DNA of 64,000 bases from Blattamonas nauphoetae (taxonomy: Eukaryota; Preaxostyla; Oxymonadida): contig JARBJD010000330.1 in assembly GCA_033064195.1 (NCBI GenBank), positions 1 through 64,000 of the forward strand, in the 5' to 3' direction. Positions 34,001 through 45,700 of this stretch are shown one piece after another. Within the stretch, counting starts at the first letter, position 1. Each line of letters starts with the position of its first letter. The translations under genes were made by a program, and so were the position numbers. The notes below the pieces were generated by a model. The model saw only the letters and a list, made by a program, of their open reading frames with translations, did not search any database and was not told the origin of the DNA.

Positions 34001-35945
34001 GAACGAGGGAGACACTGCTCAGAGCGAATGAGCCAGCTGTGATGGAGAAGAGCACACTCGTTGACTTGTCAGCAATCCACACTTTGTCCTTCCCATCCCC
34101 CACAACCACCAACTGTCGCTCTCCGATCGTCAGGTCACTTTCTTCCATTTCCACCGATTCTGAGTTCTCGTCGCATTTCAGGAGAAGCTTCCCTTCGAAC
34201 AGCACACTCAGACGAGGCAGTGTGTCAGTGAGAGTTTTGCATCCATTCCCATTCCCAGGCACCCAACAGAATGCCTCGTCCACACCATTCATCTTGTCGA
34301 TAATGATGTTTTGAACTGTCAGGAAACTGGATCTGACATTTTCTGTTCCATTAAAATGAACGACCGACTTTGGCTGATTGGTTGAGTAGCAATTGACGAC
34401 CTTGTTCTGGTTCAGTGAATTCGTAAAATTCTCGACACAGACATCCAATCCTCCCAATTTTCCATCTCCGGCTTCAAACCAACAATCCTCCAAAGAAAGA
34501 TCTGCGAGTGAAGTTTGACCTGTGTGAAGGGCTCGGCTGTCAATAACAGGGCCGATATTTCCTGAAATTCCCACAATCTTCCAGAATTTAAGTGAGATTG
34601 CTCCTTTGTGATATCGGAACCCAAATTGACCATTTGATGTTCCAGTGCAATGAGAAATTACGCAAGATGATGACTCAAACGTGCCATAACAGTTTTCTGA
34701 CTTCCACGGACCTTCATAGCGTGTGACTTCGCAATCTTCGAAGATGGTGTTGTAGATGGTAACTGTGAGGGTATTATGGACATAGAAAGAGTCAATATGA
34801 TCAGCCTTGTTTCCTTCAAAACGGCAATGACTAATGCTCGATGAATAAGCGGCTAGAACCGGTGACTGAGTGTAGATTGCTCCACAGGCAGCTACTGACG
34901 AACAACCAGAAAAATTCGACGATAAAATTTGAGCATTTTGTCCGCTTGACGCCGCGGAGGCGAAAAAAATAGCACCAGCACGTGCTGTTCCTGTCACAAA
35001 GCACGATGTGAAGGAGCACGCATCAATCTTGAGATTAGCTGAATGTCTGAAACTGATAGCGCCTCCATACACATCTTTGATCGCATGGCACCCCTCAAAA
35101 GTGTCTCCAGTGAACGAGAAGAGGTTATCGGTCGCGGTGTCGGTTGGTACGATTTCTTGGCGTTCCTTGTTGCTTGAACCAGTCCTTCTTGTTTGAAAAT
35201 ATGTGTTGTTGAGAGAGGTAAATGAAACGTGTCTGTTCAAGCTTAGAAACACATTTCCATCAAGCACATCCTCGTTAAATTTGAACGAGTTTCCAACGAC
35301 GAGCGAAGATGTCTGGCCAGCATAATGTGCTTCCATTGAGGATATGACAGGAGAATGTGTCAGATTTCTGATCTGACAGTGGCAGACCTGGATGGTTTGG
35401 AGAGTATCTCCCAGAATCGGCGAAGATGCAATATTGTGAGTTTGCTCCAGGCTACAGGCAAATAATCTGACCTCTCCATTTGTAGACGGACTCACGATCA
35501 GCGATGATGTCGTGGTTGGTTGGATTAGAGTGGTTTGTATCAGAATCAGTGTCCCATCCACTTCGAACAATTTGTGGCCGTTAGATTCCAGAAGACAGCT
35601 TTCAAACTGGAAATGCGACGTCTCATCCACTGTGGCAATGATCTGGTCGGCGATGGTGAAGGCTACGCTTGTGAAAGACAACGATGAATTGCTGAGCGAG
35701 AAAAGTGGTTTGTTGTCGTTGACGAGTTTGGACGGAAGAATGGTGGAAATGTCAGATGTCGATATGAAATCAATGTTCTGCGAGACAATAGTCATCGGTT
35801 GGCTGACCAAAACCGACTCTTCGAGCTTGATCTCGGAATGGCTTTGTACGCCATTTGATGACAGATTGATGGCCTTAACAAGAACACTGAGATCACTTGG
35901 TTGACAGAAGGACCAAGGGAAGACGAGCAAAACAGGAATCAGCAT
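28005..35945 (-). CDS. beta-helix surface protein with transmembrane helix and pseudokinase tail (tandem copy 1)
   Basis: An intact 2646-residue frame. The start ATG at 35945 begins a clear signal peptide (MLIPVLLVFPWSFCQPS). The ectodomain is made of parallel beta-helix repeats with recurring 'GGAI.F', 'SCHFES' and 'SSFSNITS' turns. Cys-pair module openers occur near residues 565 (GNGCKTL), 1050 (MCGHPSRACKTV), 1450 (LCGVAELPCSSL) and 1900 (GCGHTTLPCSSF). One membrane helix lies at about 2323-2346 and ends CRQHRKR. The tail (about 2460-2628) keeps RWQAPEL, VFSLGLVLWEIET and CLSLHTDKRP of a kinase C-lobe. The catalytic-loop and DFG positions read FSPHSIIVQDNNAVIFNL, so a pseudokinase is expected. 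Its neighbour 36782-45848 is a duplicate. A type I surface protein with a cytoplasmic scaffold is inferred. Confidence 0.9.
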   Translation of the reverse strand: MLIPVLLVFPWSFCQPSDLSVLVKAINLSSNGVQSHSEIKLEESVLVSQPMTIVSQNIDFISTSDISTILPSKLVNDNKPLFSLSNSSLSFTSVAFTIADQIIATVDETSHFQFESCLLESNGHKLFEVDGTLILIQTTLIQPTTTSSLIVSPSTNGEVRLFACSLEQTHNIASSPILGDTLQTIQVCHCQIRNLTHSPVISSMEAHYAGQTSSLVVGNSFKFNEDVLDGNVFLSLNRHVSFTSLNNTYFQTRRTGSSNKERQEIVPTDTATDNLFSFTGDTFEGCHAIKDVYGGAISFRHSANLKIDACSFTSCFVTGTARAGAIFFASAASSGQNAQILSSNFSGCSSVAACGAIYTQSPVLAAYSSSISHCRFEGNKADHIDSFYVHNTLTVTIYNTIFEDCEVTRYEGPWKSENCYGTFESSSCVISHCTGTSNGQFGFRYHKGAISLKFWKIVGISGNIGPVIDSRALHTGQTSLADLSLEDCWFEAGDGKLGGLDVCVENFTNSLNQNKVVNCYSTNQPKSVVHFNGTENVRSSFLTVQNIIIDKMNGVDEAFCWVPGNGNGCKTLTDTLPRLSVLFEGKLLLKCDENSESVEMEESDLTIGERQLVVVGDGKDKVWIADKSTSVLFSITAGSFALSSVSLVPSPTSSLVEVSNGGTFELSDVTVDGADQTDAVFTKAFFVGTKGSFSFDSVGVSSFVFHNAASIQITNTATTHLTIQSSNFTSITRQEGSGVAVEASLTTNSKVTIENSRFEDCHSLDSDYTGLEITDPTISSPSAQSRGGIVRVIGNAAKPGSIEITDTHFASNSIAGGSGAGLYLNQIGSASITSCHFESLTADGIEIRGAALTSLGVITTTITSCDFLKCKISKNLYAAYSGAISVVQGQVIARDCNIAECSSVHMINAVFFNNISTGSSVENVVLRNCVGGHDIFFFVWSSSGLTLSNIHFIDCGIEEKEWAPLSFGFKSPNLASVDGLFVASSSSSLQKGRITINPIWLSETSSLSFSNCQLLCDEPFITEEKDFSSGFLAPQLRVAAEANLPTTIDETMCGHPSRACKTVEFALELCPSVLSHSEFVLIEIGEGEHEEDHLVIEKKIKLISSDVAKHALLKTKDTTGSLLTVKQNGILVAESLSIVLTPVDSGKAAISSSGTLTLTSVTFVNPSSSPTISGHLVEIAEGSGTISKCVIPACRLSQGTSIIQIQSGTSVDLKDQEVDLTDSELATFLNIVGTASIASSSFSNITSLSSFITGSGSLTILDSTFLSIKEKDSSLLPCRSVQFSVADGQVLAIGADSKPVSFTSCSSRGEGGALQCSISGSGILAISHTTFTECSSSKKGGACFVDLSAISTGSFRTGEGVSFTDCEVEDGNGNGLFIVCSDLQAFLTPTSGTSPLASIKPKVSTNSVFTDDQRKLLWGRETKEGGTEGSLLFYWDPHRTGAVHLRTGGEDHPLCGVAELPCSSLSQAMRNLKPQSPESDTPEVDIDSDLNLTSPLLSTAPNWILRGSLSNSFTMENEAQISIKKGVSSSLTLATLTIKFETNSASRSTPILDIQSGTIEMNDCSVNSDVKSISSSLFAVGGGSLILTKGSIATPSSSHPLLSITSGSFSVDTIQVIVTIQPTRSSPLISMSGGTSSISGPITSLISSHAAFSLSGTAVLKLVSNNDFSNGAVGSVVTMEGGKIEMKSSSFEKAVLSSSLISGSGSVSIMDCSFTSLIDSSIFSSNSESVRALTLSIGNNQKVEIGAESKPVLFTSCSSRGEGGALHCSISKGGVLVISHTTFDGCSSQQVGGGLAIVCEKELVSSSLSIKATFTLCSSSARPVNALHLTASSFESLIDSSRWIINNNQLISPDNNDVLWGEDLAEESESKYRSLTLLYYLFPYRHSEISTSLEGRDGEGCGHTTLPCSSFSTAHSHLVGDHTLTLVVMGKTRLDGTVSLSKQNLLIEPQGGVGMIVVSSNGQLLNIHPSSTSHTVTITHISFDLSSAQAPSLISSNNGDLSLTSCSITSSSTISAKLVSVSTGSLQITNLNLTGLSFSSIPIELSTQANGRFIDFIFSNTDTAMLLSASNSTVYLSQCKLSGTKQMSQTNEEEICGWSTGFVSLDNCTTTLTGSSFSHFGNGAIAMKDGKLEIDSSSFKENNPHLSDFPSLHRNIVCVGNGLIEISTLSGGDGSTDKLPSGWMKMEDDCSVLSDLVEPNEVFFIPSITKNVVGYDKKTKLFDLKIEGELLIPCGLSLEVFEVVNGTAKNSTQVDPLTLSPKNWTESSFSITLNETTLLNSLAPEPEWHARLLFGVDGTTTSFKLKESLAEIKKAQTTRTMKWLLPVIIGVSVVLILILLLVLLLWCRQHRKRNTPLASQAELNDLPEVMDEKMEMGDENTVGTTAFVFDKPADAKSESFVPLNAFNQPGPISEELPSDVAVIQGMMMDGREETVQINRHHTLFNRLHRPAQHHQNHSIDKKSVEAQIAAGLVQFDVFNLGAFLSNFSPHSIIVQDNNAVIFNLSHDEKQGTTLQDGKTGNDAQRWQAPELAANGNENDDQKNTNAGHGAVFSLGLVLWEIETELVPFRELDAANAQRALATGTGLDLSLVSDEALRGKIEECLSLHTDKRPKLSDLSSFLDTRVTIPKPLEASDKRQNVQLASKI

Positions 35946-36013
35946 CTTCGGCGAGGATAACGAACTTGAAGATTTCCGGCTGAGTTATCTAAAGCATAGT
36001 ATGGCTTGATCGA
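35946..36013 (-). promoter_or_regulatory. conserved 5-prime flank of the tandem pair, copy 1
   Basis: GATTTCCGGCTGAG lies 26 bases upstream of the ATG, and CATAGTATGGCTTGATC a further ten bases out (plus-strand spelling). Both recur at the same distances before the second copy, at 45874-45914, while the bases between differ. This could hold the core promoter or simply reflect recent duplication. Confidence 0.4.
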
Positions 36014-36247
36014 CGTTGATTCCCAGAGTTTGTATTAATAAGCATTGTTCCTCAAATTGAGAAATCAAACGATTTCACAATGACTTTTTTGGGTGAGATC
36101 GATCTCCAATTGAATCATCTCCAATTCAATCGCTTCCATGAATGTTCACTTCAATTTATAGTCCCCTCAATAGAATTTCACCATTTTAGGAACCTCGTTA
36201 CAACTTTCCTTCGAACTGTCATCAGAAAAAACGGTGTGCGATTCATG

Positions 36248-36781
36248 TCAAATGATTTCCGAATTGAAGTGACCAGCCCCAATGAAATGAGGTGAGGTCA
36301 AAGTGAAATAACGAATCAAATCATGTTGAGATTCGTTCGGCCAACGGACAGAGTCTTCTGAAGAAGTCAACTCACCAACGAACAACAAGAAAACAAGAGA
36401 TAATGTCTGGTGAATTGTCGGTTCGGAGGGTGATGTGGAAATGGTTGGATTCCTTCTGATGGAATGCACCAATGACAAATTGAGAGAACCGACAATCTGA
36501 AAATGAAGAGAGGAAAGGAACACTGGATCAAAAGAGTGACATGAGAACGAAAGACCATCCAGAAAGAGAGACAATCAAGAGTGGATGGACGGAAGAGAAA
36601 GCGTGATAGAACGGAATGATGAATCGAAATGAGTGTGAAGATGTTGACGTGAGTCAATGGATCCGAAGTGAGGTGAGTTCATTCAGCTGATGAATCGAGA
36701 TGAATGGGATCGTTGTGAATGGTGTGACGTACAGTAAGGTGATGCGATTGGCGTCGAGAGAGGAAGTGTGCGTGGGCAAAA
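36248..36781. repeat. duplicated downstream flank, copy 2
   Basis: Near-identical to 27466-28004. It is the 3-prime flank of the second gene copy. The unmatched 36014-36247 between the gene-1 promoter and this block is unique sequence with no gene. Confidence 0.85.
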
Positions 36782-39700
36782 CTAGATTTTGCTCGCGAGC
36801 TGTACATTTTGTTTCTTGTCGGAGGCTTCAGGTGGTTTCGGGTTGTTCGATCGAGAGTCGAGGAACGATGAAAGATCTGACAGCTTCGGTCGCTTGTCGG
36901 CGTGAAGAGAGAGGCATTCTTCGATCTTTCCTCGCAGTGCCTCGTCCGAAACAAGACTCAAATCGAGTCCTGTTCCTGTCGCAAGTGCTCGTTGAGCATT
37001 CGCTGCATCCAGTTCCCTGAATGGCACCAATTCAGTCTCTATTTCCCACAACACCAGGCCAAGACTAAAAACTGCCCCGTGGCGAGCATCTGTGTTTTTC
37101 TGATCCTCATTTTCATTTTCATTCCCTGCCAGTTCCGGTGCTTGCCATCGTTGTGCGTCGTTTCCAGTTTTTCCATCGTTCAATGTCGTTCCATGTTTCT
37201 CATCGTGTGATAGATTGAATATCACTGCGTTGTTGTCTTGCACGATGATCGAGTGAGGCGAGAAGTTCGAGAGGAACGCTGCCAGATTGAACACGTCGAA
37301 CTGAACCAGTCCAGCGGCAATCTGCGCTTCCACTGATTTCTTGTCAATTGAGTGATTCTGGTGGTGACGTGATGGACGATGCAGACGATTGAAAAGTGTG
37401 TCGTGTCTGTTGATCTGAACTGTCTCTTCTCGCCCATCCATCATCATCCCTTGAATCACTGCAACGTCAGATGGAAGTTCATCAGAGATCGGACCAGGCT
37501 GGCCGAAGGCATTGAGAGGGACAAAGCTCTCGCTCTTCGCATCTGCCGGTTTGTCAAACACGAATGCCGTTGTTCCGACTGTGTTCTCATCAGCCATCTC
37601 CATCTTCTCGTCCATCACTTCTGGCAGGTCGTTGAGTTCGGCTTGTGATGCGAGTGGTGTGTTCTTCTTTCGGTGTTGGCGACACCACAGAAGAAGAACG
37701 ATCAGCAGGATCAGGATAAGGACGACAGAGACACCAATGATCACAGGAAGCAGCCATTTCATCGTGCGCGTCGTTTGGGCCTTCTTGATCTCAGCCAGAC
37801 TCTCTTTCAGTTTGAACGATGTTGTTGTTCCATCAACACCGAACAAGAGACGAGCATGCCATTCTGGTTCAGTTTTGAGTGAGTTCAACAGCGTGGTTTC
37901 GTTCAATGTGATGCTGAACGACGATTCTGTCCAGTTCTTCGCTGACAAAGTGAGAGGATCAACTTCTGTCGAGTTCTGTCGAGTTCCATTCAGAACCTCG
38001 AACACCTCCAAACTCAGTCCACAAGGAATCAACAGCTCGCCTTCAATTTTGAGATCGAACAGTTTCGTCTTCTTGTCATATCCAACAACATTCTTCGTGA
38101 TCGAAGGAATGAAGAACACTTCGTAAGGTTCAACAAGATCAGACAACACAGAACAGTCGTCTTCCATCTTCATCCATCCAGACGGCAGCTTGTCCGTCGA
38201 TCCATCTCCTCCACTCAGCGTCGAAATCTCAATCAATCCATTTCCAACACAAACAATGTTTCGATGCAACGAAGGGAAGTCTGACAAATGAGGATTGTTC
38301 TCCTTGAACGAAGAGGAGTCGATCTCCAGTTTCCCATCCTTCATCGCAATCGCACCATTCCCAAAATGAGAGAACGACGATCCCGTCAGAGTGGTTGTGC
38401 AGTTGTCAAGTGAAACGAATCCTGTCGACCATCCGCAAATCTCTTCCTCGTTCGTTTGTGAGATTTCTTTTGCCCCGCTCAGTTTGCATTGTGAAAGATA
38501 GACTGTCGAGTTTGATGCTGAGAGAAGCTGATCAGTCGTTGTTGATGTGTCTGTCAAGTTGAAAAAACTTCCCGTGGCCGATGTCGAGAGTTCGAAGGGA
38601 ATCGAACTGAAGGAAAGACCAGTCAAGTTCAGATTGGTGATTTGGAGTGTTCCAGCAGAGACAGAGATAAGTTTGGCTGAGATTGATGCTGAAGAAGTGA
38701 TTGAGCAAGACGTCAGTGATATTTCTCCATTGTTCGACCAGATGAGCGACTGGGCTTGGGCTGACGAGAGGTCGAACGAGATGTGGGTGATGGTGACTGT
38801 GTGGCTCGTGGAGGAAGGATGGATGTTCAGAAGCTGTCCATTCGAGGAAACCACAATCACTCCCACTCCGCCCTGAGGCTCAATCAATAGGTTTTGTTTC
38901 GACAGTGACACAGTCTCATCCAGTCTGGTTTTCCCCATGACAACCAATGTCAATGTGTGATCTCCAACAAGATGAGAGTGGGCAGTGGACAAGGAGCTGC
39001 ACGGAAGAGTCGGTTGTCCGCATCCCTCTCCGTCTCGTCCTTCCACACTCGTTGAGATCTCTGAGTGGCGATACGGGAACAGATAATAAAGCAGGGTCAG
39101 CGAGCGATACTTGCTTTCTGATTCTTCCGCCAAGTCCTCTCCCCACAGAACGGCATTGTTGTCGGGCGACTTCAGCGAGTTTTCGTTGATGATCCAGCGA
39201 GACGAGTCGATCAGTGATTCGAACGAGAATGCTGTCAGATGAAGAGCATTGGTAGAACGAACAGCTGAAGAGCAGGACGTGAACGTCACTTGGACTGACA
39301 ACGACGATGAGACAATTCCATCCTCACAAACAATCGCCAAACCACCTCCGAACTGTTGTGAAAAACACTCATCGAATGTTGTGTGCGAGATGGCGAGGAT
39401 TCCACTTCCAGAGATCGAACATTGCAGAGCTCCTCCTTCTCCACGAGACGAACACGACGTGAAGAGAACCGGCTTCGAGTCTCCTCCAATCTCCACTTTT
39501 TGGTTGTTCCCAACCGAAACAGTCAGAGTACGAACACCCTCCGAGTTTGAAGATGATGTCGTCGATTCCTCAAGAGAAGTGAAGGACGAATCGGCGATCG
39601 AGACTGATCCACTTCCACTGATTAGCGATGACGAGAGAGACGCTTTTTCGAATGTCGACGATTCCATCTCAATCTTACCTCCATCCATCGTTACAACTGA

Positions 39701-42700
39701 TCCAACTGATCCATTTGAGAAATCGGAATTCGATTTGAATTTTAGAATTGCTGTTCCACTCAGTGAGAAAGCAGCATGCGAAGACATCAGCGATGTGATC
39801 GGTCCAGAAATCGATGACGTTCCACCAGACATCGAGATCAGTGGAGATGAGCGAGTTGGTTGGACAGAAACAATAACATCCTCAGTGTCGATTGAGAAAG
39901 ATCCAGAAGTGATCGACAAGAGTGGATGCGACGAACTTGGTGTCGCGATGCTGCCTTTCGTGAGAATCAGCGATCCTCCTCCGACAGCAAACAGACTCGA
40001 CGCTATCGATTTCTGATCAGAATTGATTGAACAGTCAGTCATCTCGATTGCCCCTGACTGCACATCCAGAATCGGCATCATGCGGTTTGCTGAGTTGATT
40101 TCAAATTGCATGGAGAGTGAGGCGAGGGTGAGGCTGGACGGGACTCCATTCTGGATGCTGATTTGGGCGTCATTGTAAACAGTGAGAGAGTTCGATGCGG
40201 ATCCACGAAGAATCCATTTTGTCACTGTCGACAAAAGAGGAGAAGTCAGGTTCAGATCAGAGTCAATATCAATTTCGGGAGTCTCAGATTCTGGAGATTG
40301 TGGTTTCAAGTTCCTCATCGCTTGAGAAAGAGTCGAGCAAGGAAGTTCTGTCACTCCACACAAAGGATGGTCTTCTCCACCTGTCCGAAGATGCACTGCT
40401 CCCGTTCTGTGTGGATGCCAATAAAACAGCAGAGATCCTTCCGATCCTCCAACCTTCGTCTCTCTTCCCCACAGCAACTTTCGCTGCTCATCTGTGAACA
40501 CAGAATTGGGACTGACATTGGGCTTGATCGATGCGAGAGGAGATGGGTCAGATGTCGGAGTCAGGAATGCTTGGAGGTCTGAACAAACAACGAACAGTCC
40601 GTTTCCATTTCCATCCTCAACTTCGCAATCCGTGAATGACACTCCCTCCCCAGTTCTGAATGATCCAGTCGAGATCGCTGAAAGATCGACGAAACACCCT
40701 CCTCCTTCCTTCGACGATGAACATTCTGTGAATGAGGTGTGCGAGATGGCGAGCACTCCACCTTCTGAGAGAGTGCAATGCAGAGCTCCTCCATCTCCAC
40801 GAGACGAACACGACGTGAAGAGAACTGGCTTCGATTCTGCACCAATCTCCACTTTCTGGCTGTTTCCAATCGACAACGTCAGAGCACGAGCTCCCTCAGA
40901 GTTTGAAGATGATGTCGTTGAGTCCACAAGAGAGGTGAAATTACAATCGAGAATCAAGACTGATCCACTTCCACCGATCAATGACGAAGAGAGTGCAATA
41001 TGTTCAAACTGTTCATTCTCAATCGAAAACCATCCACCATCCACTGAAACCACAGGAACAATCCCACATGGAGCCAGAACTGACGAAGAGGAATCAATTA
41101 TGACAGATCCTCCTCTCATAAGAAACAGAATGCACGCCAGCGAGTCACTGTTCGTGGTGAGTGTGCATCCATCCATTTCCAGTGATCCTGATTGGATGTC
41201 GAACACAGGCAACACACGACTCGCAACATCAGTTTCAAACTGGATGGAGAGTGAGGCGAGCGTCAGGCTGGACGAGACACCAGTTTGGATGATGATTTGG
41301 GCGTCATTGTAAACATTGAGGGAGTTCGATGGGGATCCACGAAGAATCCAATTCGTTACGGTCGACAAAAGAGGAGAAGTGAGATTGAGATCAGAGTCAA
41401 TCGAAACTTCGGGAGTCTCAGATTATGGAGATTGTGGTTTCAAGTTCCTCATCGCTTGAGAAAGAGTCGAACAAGGAAGTTCTGTCACTCCACACAAAGG
41501 ATGGTCTTCTCCACCTGAACTCAGATGCACTGCTCCCGTTCTGTGTGGATGCCAATAAAACAGCAAAGATCCTTCCGTCCCTCCCATCTTTGTCTCTCTT
41601 CCACTCAGTCGATCTCGCTCTTCAGTTGTGAACACTGAATTGGATGTGAACGTGGGCTTGACTGCGGCGAGGAGTGTTGATTCTGCGAGCGGAAGGATCA
41701 GAGCTGCGATGTCTGAGCACACGATGAAGATTCCGTTCATGTGATCATCTTTCGCTTGGCAGTCGCTGAAGAAGACACTTGCGTCGACGTTGAACGAGCC
41801 TGATGATAAGAGCAAAAGATCGACGAAACAAGCTCCTCCTTCCTTCGACGATGAACAGTCGGTGAATGTTGTGTGTGAAATCGAGAGGATTCCACTCCCA
41901 GAGATCGAACAGTGCAGAGCTCCTCCATCTCCACGAGACGAACACGATGTGAAGAAAACTGGCTTCGAGTCTGCTCCGATGGCGAGTATCTGGTCATATC
42001 CAACGGGGATGTCGATGGCGCGGTTGGGAAATGGCGACATGTCTTTCTCTCTGATCGAGAAGAAAGATGAATCGAGGATGGTCAGCGAGCCATTTCCAGT
42101 GATCAATGATGAGAGGGATGTGATGTTCGAGAAGGACGACGATTCGATGGATGCTGTGCCAACAATGTTGAGGAATGTTCCAAGCTCAGAATGATTGAGG
42201 TTCACTTCTTGTTCCATCAGATTTACAGACGTGCCGCTTTGAATTTGGATGATGCTCGTTCCTTGGCTGAGACGGCACGCTGGAATGACACATTTCGAGA
42301 TTGTTCCTGAACCTTCTGCAATTTCAACGAGATGTCCAGAAATCGTGGGAGACGAAGATGGGTTGACAAATGTGATCGCAGTCAGAGTGAGTGTGCCTGA
42401 CGAGGAAATCGTGGCTTTCCCGGAGTCGACAGGAGTGAGGACGATGGACAGGGATTCAACAATGAGAATGCCGTTCTGTTTCACTGTGAGGAGCGATCCT
42501 GTTGAATCCTTGGTTTTCAGGAGAGCATGTTTCGCAACATCAAGGCTGATGAGTTTGATCTTCTTCGCGATGACCAGAGGATCCTCCTCGTGTTCACCCT
42601 CTCCAATTTCAACCAACACAGGGTCAGATGTTGATAGGACGGTTGGACAGAGTTTCAGAGCGAATGCAACGGTTCGGCACAAACGAGAGGGATGAGCACA

Positions 42701-45700
42701 CATCGTCTCATCGATTGCCGTTGGTGGATCAGATTCTGCGGCGACTCGAAGTTGTGGAGTGAGGAAGCCAGAACTGAAATCGTTCTCTTCAGTGATGAAC
42801 GGTTCGTCGCACAGCAACTGACAATTCGAGAAGGAAAGTGAAGAAGTCTCTGAAAGCCAGATCGGATTGATCGTGATTCGACCCTTCTGCAGACTTGAAC
42901 TTGAAGATGCCACGAAGAGTCCATCCACGCTCGCCAGATTAGGTGATTTGAAACCAAACGAGAGTGGTGCCCATTCTTTCTCTTCAATTCCGCAGTCGAT
43001 GAAGTGGATGTTGGAGAGAGTCAGACCACTCGATGACCAGACGAAGAAGAAAATGTCATGACCTCCGACACAATTCCGAAGAACAACATTCTCAACAGAC
43101 GAACCGGTTGAGATGTTGTTGAAAAAGACAGCATTGATCATGTGAGCCGATGAACACTCGGCGATATTGCAGTCCCGAGCGATGACTTGTCCTTGGACAA
43201 CCGAAATGGCACCAGAATAAGCGGCATACAGATTCTTGCTAATTTTGCACTTCAGAAAATCGCACGAAGTGATCGTTGTGGTGATGACCCCCAGAGATGT
43301 CAGAGCTGCTCCTCGAATTTCAATCCCATCAGCGGTGAGTGATTCGAAGTGGCAGGAGGTGATCGAAGCGGAGCCAATTTGGTTCAAATACAGTCCGGCC
43401 CCCGATCCTCCAGCGATGGAGTTCGACGCAAAGTGAGTGTCGGTGATTTCGATTGATCCTGGTTTTGCGGCGTTTCCAATCACTCGAACGATACCACCAC
43501 GTGTTTGAGCAGAAGGGTTTGATATTTTAGGATCAGTGATTTCGAATCCTGTGTAATCTTTGTCGAGCGAGTGACAGTCGACGAACTGGCAGGATTTGAT
43601 GGTGACTTCGCTGTTTGTGGAGAGTGATGCTTCAACAACCACTCCACTCCCTTCCTGTCGGGTGATCGACGTGAAGTTCGACGATTGGATGGTGAGCAGA
43701 GTTTGTCCTTCGTTTGTTATTCTGATCGGTGCGGCATCTTGAAAGATGAAGCCCGAGAGCTTCACCGAATAGAAGATGAGTGATCCCGTTGTTCCGACGA
43801 AGAATGGTTTTGTGAAGGCTGCGTCAGTTTGAGCAGCTCCATCAACGATGACATCAGACAGCTCGAATGTTCCTCCGTTCGACACTTCGACGAGGGTGGA
43901 TGTGGGTGATGGAACGAGAGAGACACTGCTCAGAGCGAGAGAGCCAGTTGTGATGGAGAAGAGCACACTCGTCGACTTGTCAGCAATCCGCACTTTGTCC
44001 TTTCCATCTCCCTCAACGTCCAAATGTCGCTCTCCGATCGTCAGGTCACTTTCTTCCATTTCCACCGATTCTGAGTTCTCCTCGCATTTCAGGAGAAGCT
44101 TCCCTTCGAACAGCACACTCAGACGAGGCAGTGTGTCAGTGAGAGTTTTGCATCCATTCCCATTCCCAGGCACCCAACAGAATGCCTCGTCCACACCATC
44201 TGTTGAGTCAATGATGATATCTAGAACTGTCAGGAATTGTGATTGGACATTCTCAGTTCCATCAAAATGAATGACCGACTTTGGCTGATTGGTTGAGAAG
44301 CAATTGACGACCTTGTCTTTGTTCATCGAATTCAGATCTTTGAAGACGCTGACATCCAACCCTCCCTTGCCTCCATCTCCGGCTTCGAACCAACAATCCT
44401 TCAAAGAAAGATCTGCGAGTAAAGTTTGACCTGTGTGAAGGATTTCGTTGTCAATGGCAGGGCCGATATTTCCAGAATTTCCCACGATTTTCCAGAATTG
44501 AAGTGAGATTGTTCCTTTCTGACTTCTGAACCCAAACTGACCATTTGTTGTTCCAGTGCAATGAGAAAGCATGCAAGATGATGACTCAAACGTGCCATAG
44601 CAGTCATCTGACTTCCAGGAACCTTCATAGCGTGTGACTTTGCCATCCATGAAGACAGTATTGTGGAGGGCAACATTGAGGACTCGAGAGATACGACACG
44701 AATCGATAAAATCTGCCTTGTTTCCTCTAAAATGACAATGACTAATGCTCGATGAATAAGCTTGTTGATGTCAGATCGATGGCTCCTCGCGTATTTTGAG
44801 CAGAGCAACCAGAAAAATTTGATGATAAAAATTGAGCAGTTTGTCCGCTTGATGCCGTGGAGGTGAAAGAAACAGCACCGGCAATCGCAGATCCAGTCAC
44901 AGAACATGATGAGAACAAGCATCTGTCGATCTTGAGATTAGCTGAGTGTTGGAAACTAATAGCGCCTCCGCTAACACCGACAGCAGGAGAACAACCCTGA
45001 AAAGTGTCTCCAGTGAACGAGAAGAGGTTTCCGGTCGCGGGGGTGGTTGTTATGATGACTTGGCGTCCCAGATTGCTTGTACCGGTCCTTCTCGTTTGAA
45101 AATACGAGTTGTTGAGGGAAGTGAACGAGACGTGTTTGTTCAAGCTTAGAAACACATTTCCATCAAGGACATCCTCGTTAGACATGAACGAGTTTCCAAC
45201 TATGAGCGATGATGTCTGGCTGGTGTGCTGTGCTTCCAATGAAGACAAAACAGGAGAATGCGTCACATTTCTGATCTGGCAGTGGCAGAGCTGGATGGTT
45301 CGGAGAGAATCCCCCAGAATCGGCGAAGATGCGATTTTGTGAGTCTGCTCCAGGCGACAGGCAAATAATCTGAACTCTCCATTTGTAGACAGACTCACGA
45401 TCAGCGATGATGTCGTAGTTGGTTGGACTAGAGTGGTTTGGACCAGAATCAGTGTCCCATCCACTTCGAACAATTTGCGGCCGTTTGATTCCAGAAGACA
45501 GCTTTCAGACTTGAAATGCGACGTCTCATCCACTGTGGCAATGATCTGGTCGGCGATGGTGAAGGCCACGTTGGTGAAAGACAACGACGAATTGCTGAGC
45601 GAGAAAAGCGGTTTGTTGTCGTTGACGAGTTTGGACGGGAGAATGGTGGAAATGTCAGACGTCGATATGAAATCAATGTTCTGAGAGACAATAGTCATCG

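Noticed and set aside
28125-45684. Plus-strand frames opposite the tandem beta-helix genes, some identical between copies
   Set aside because: Their similarity follows from the duplicated minus-strand genes, not from independent coding.
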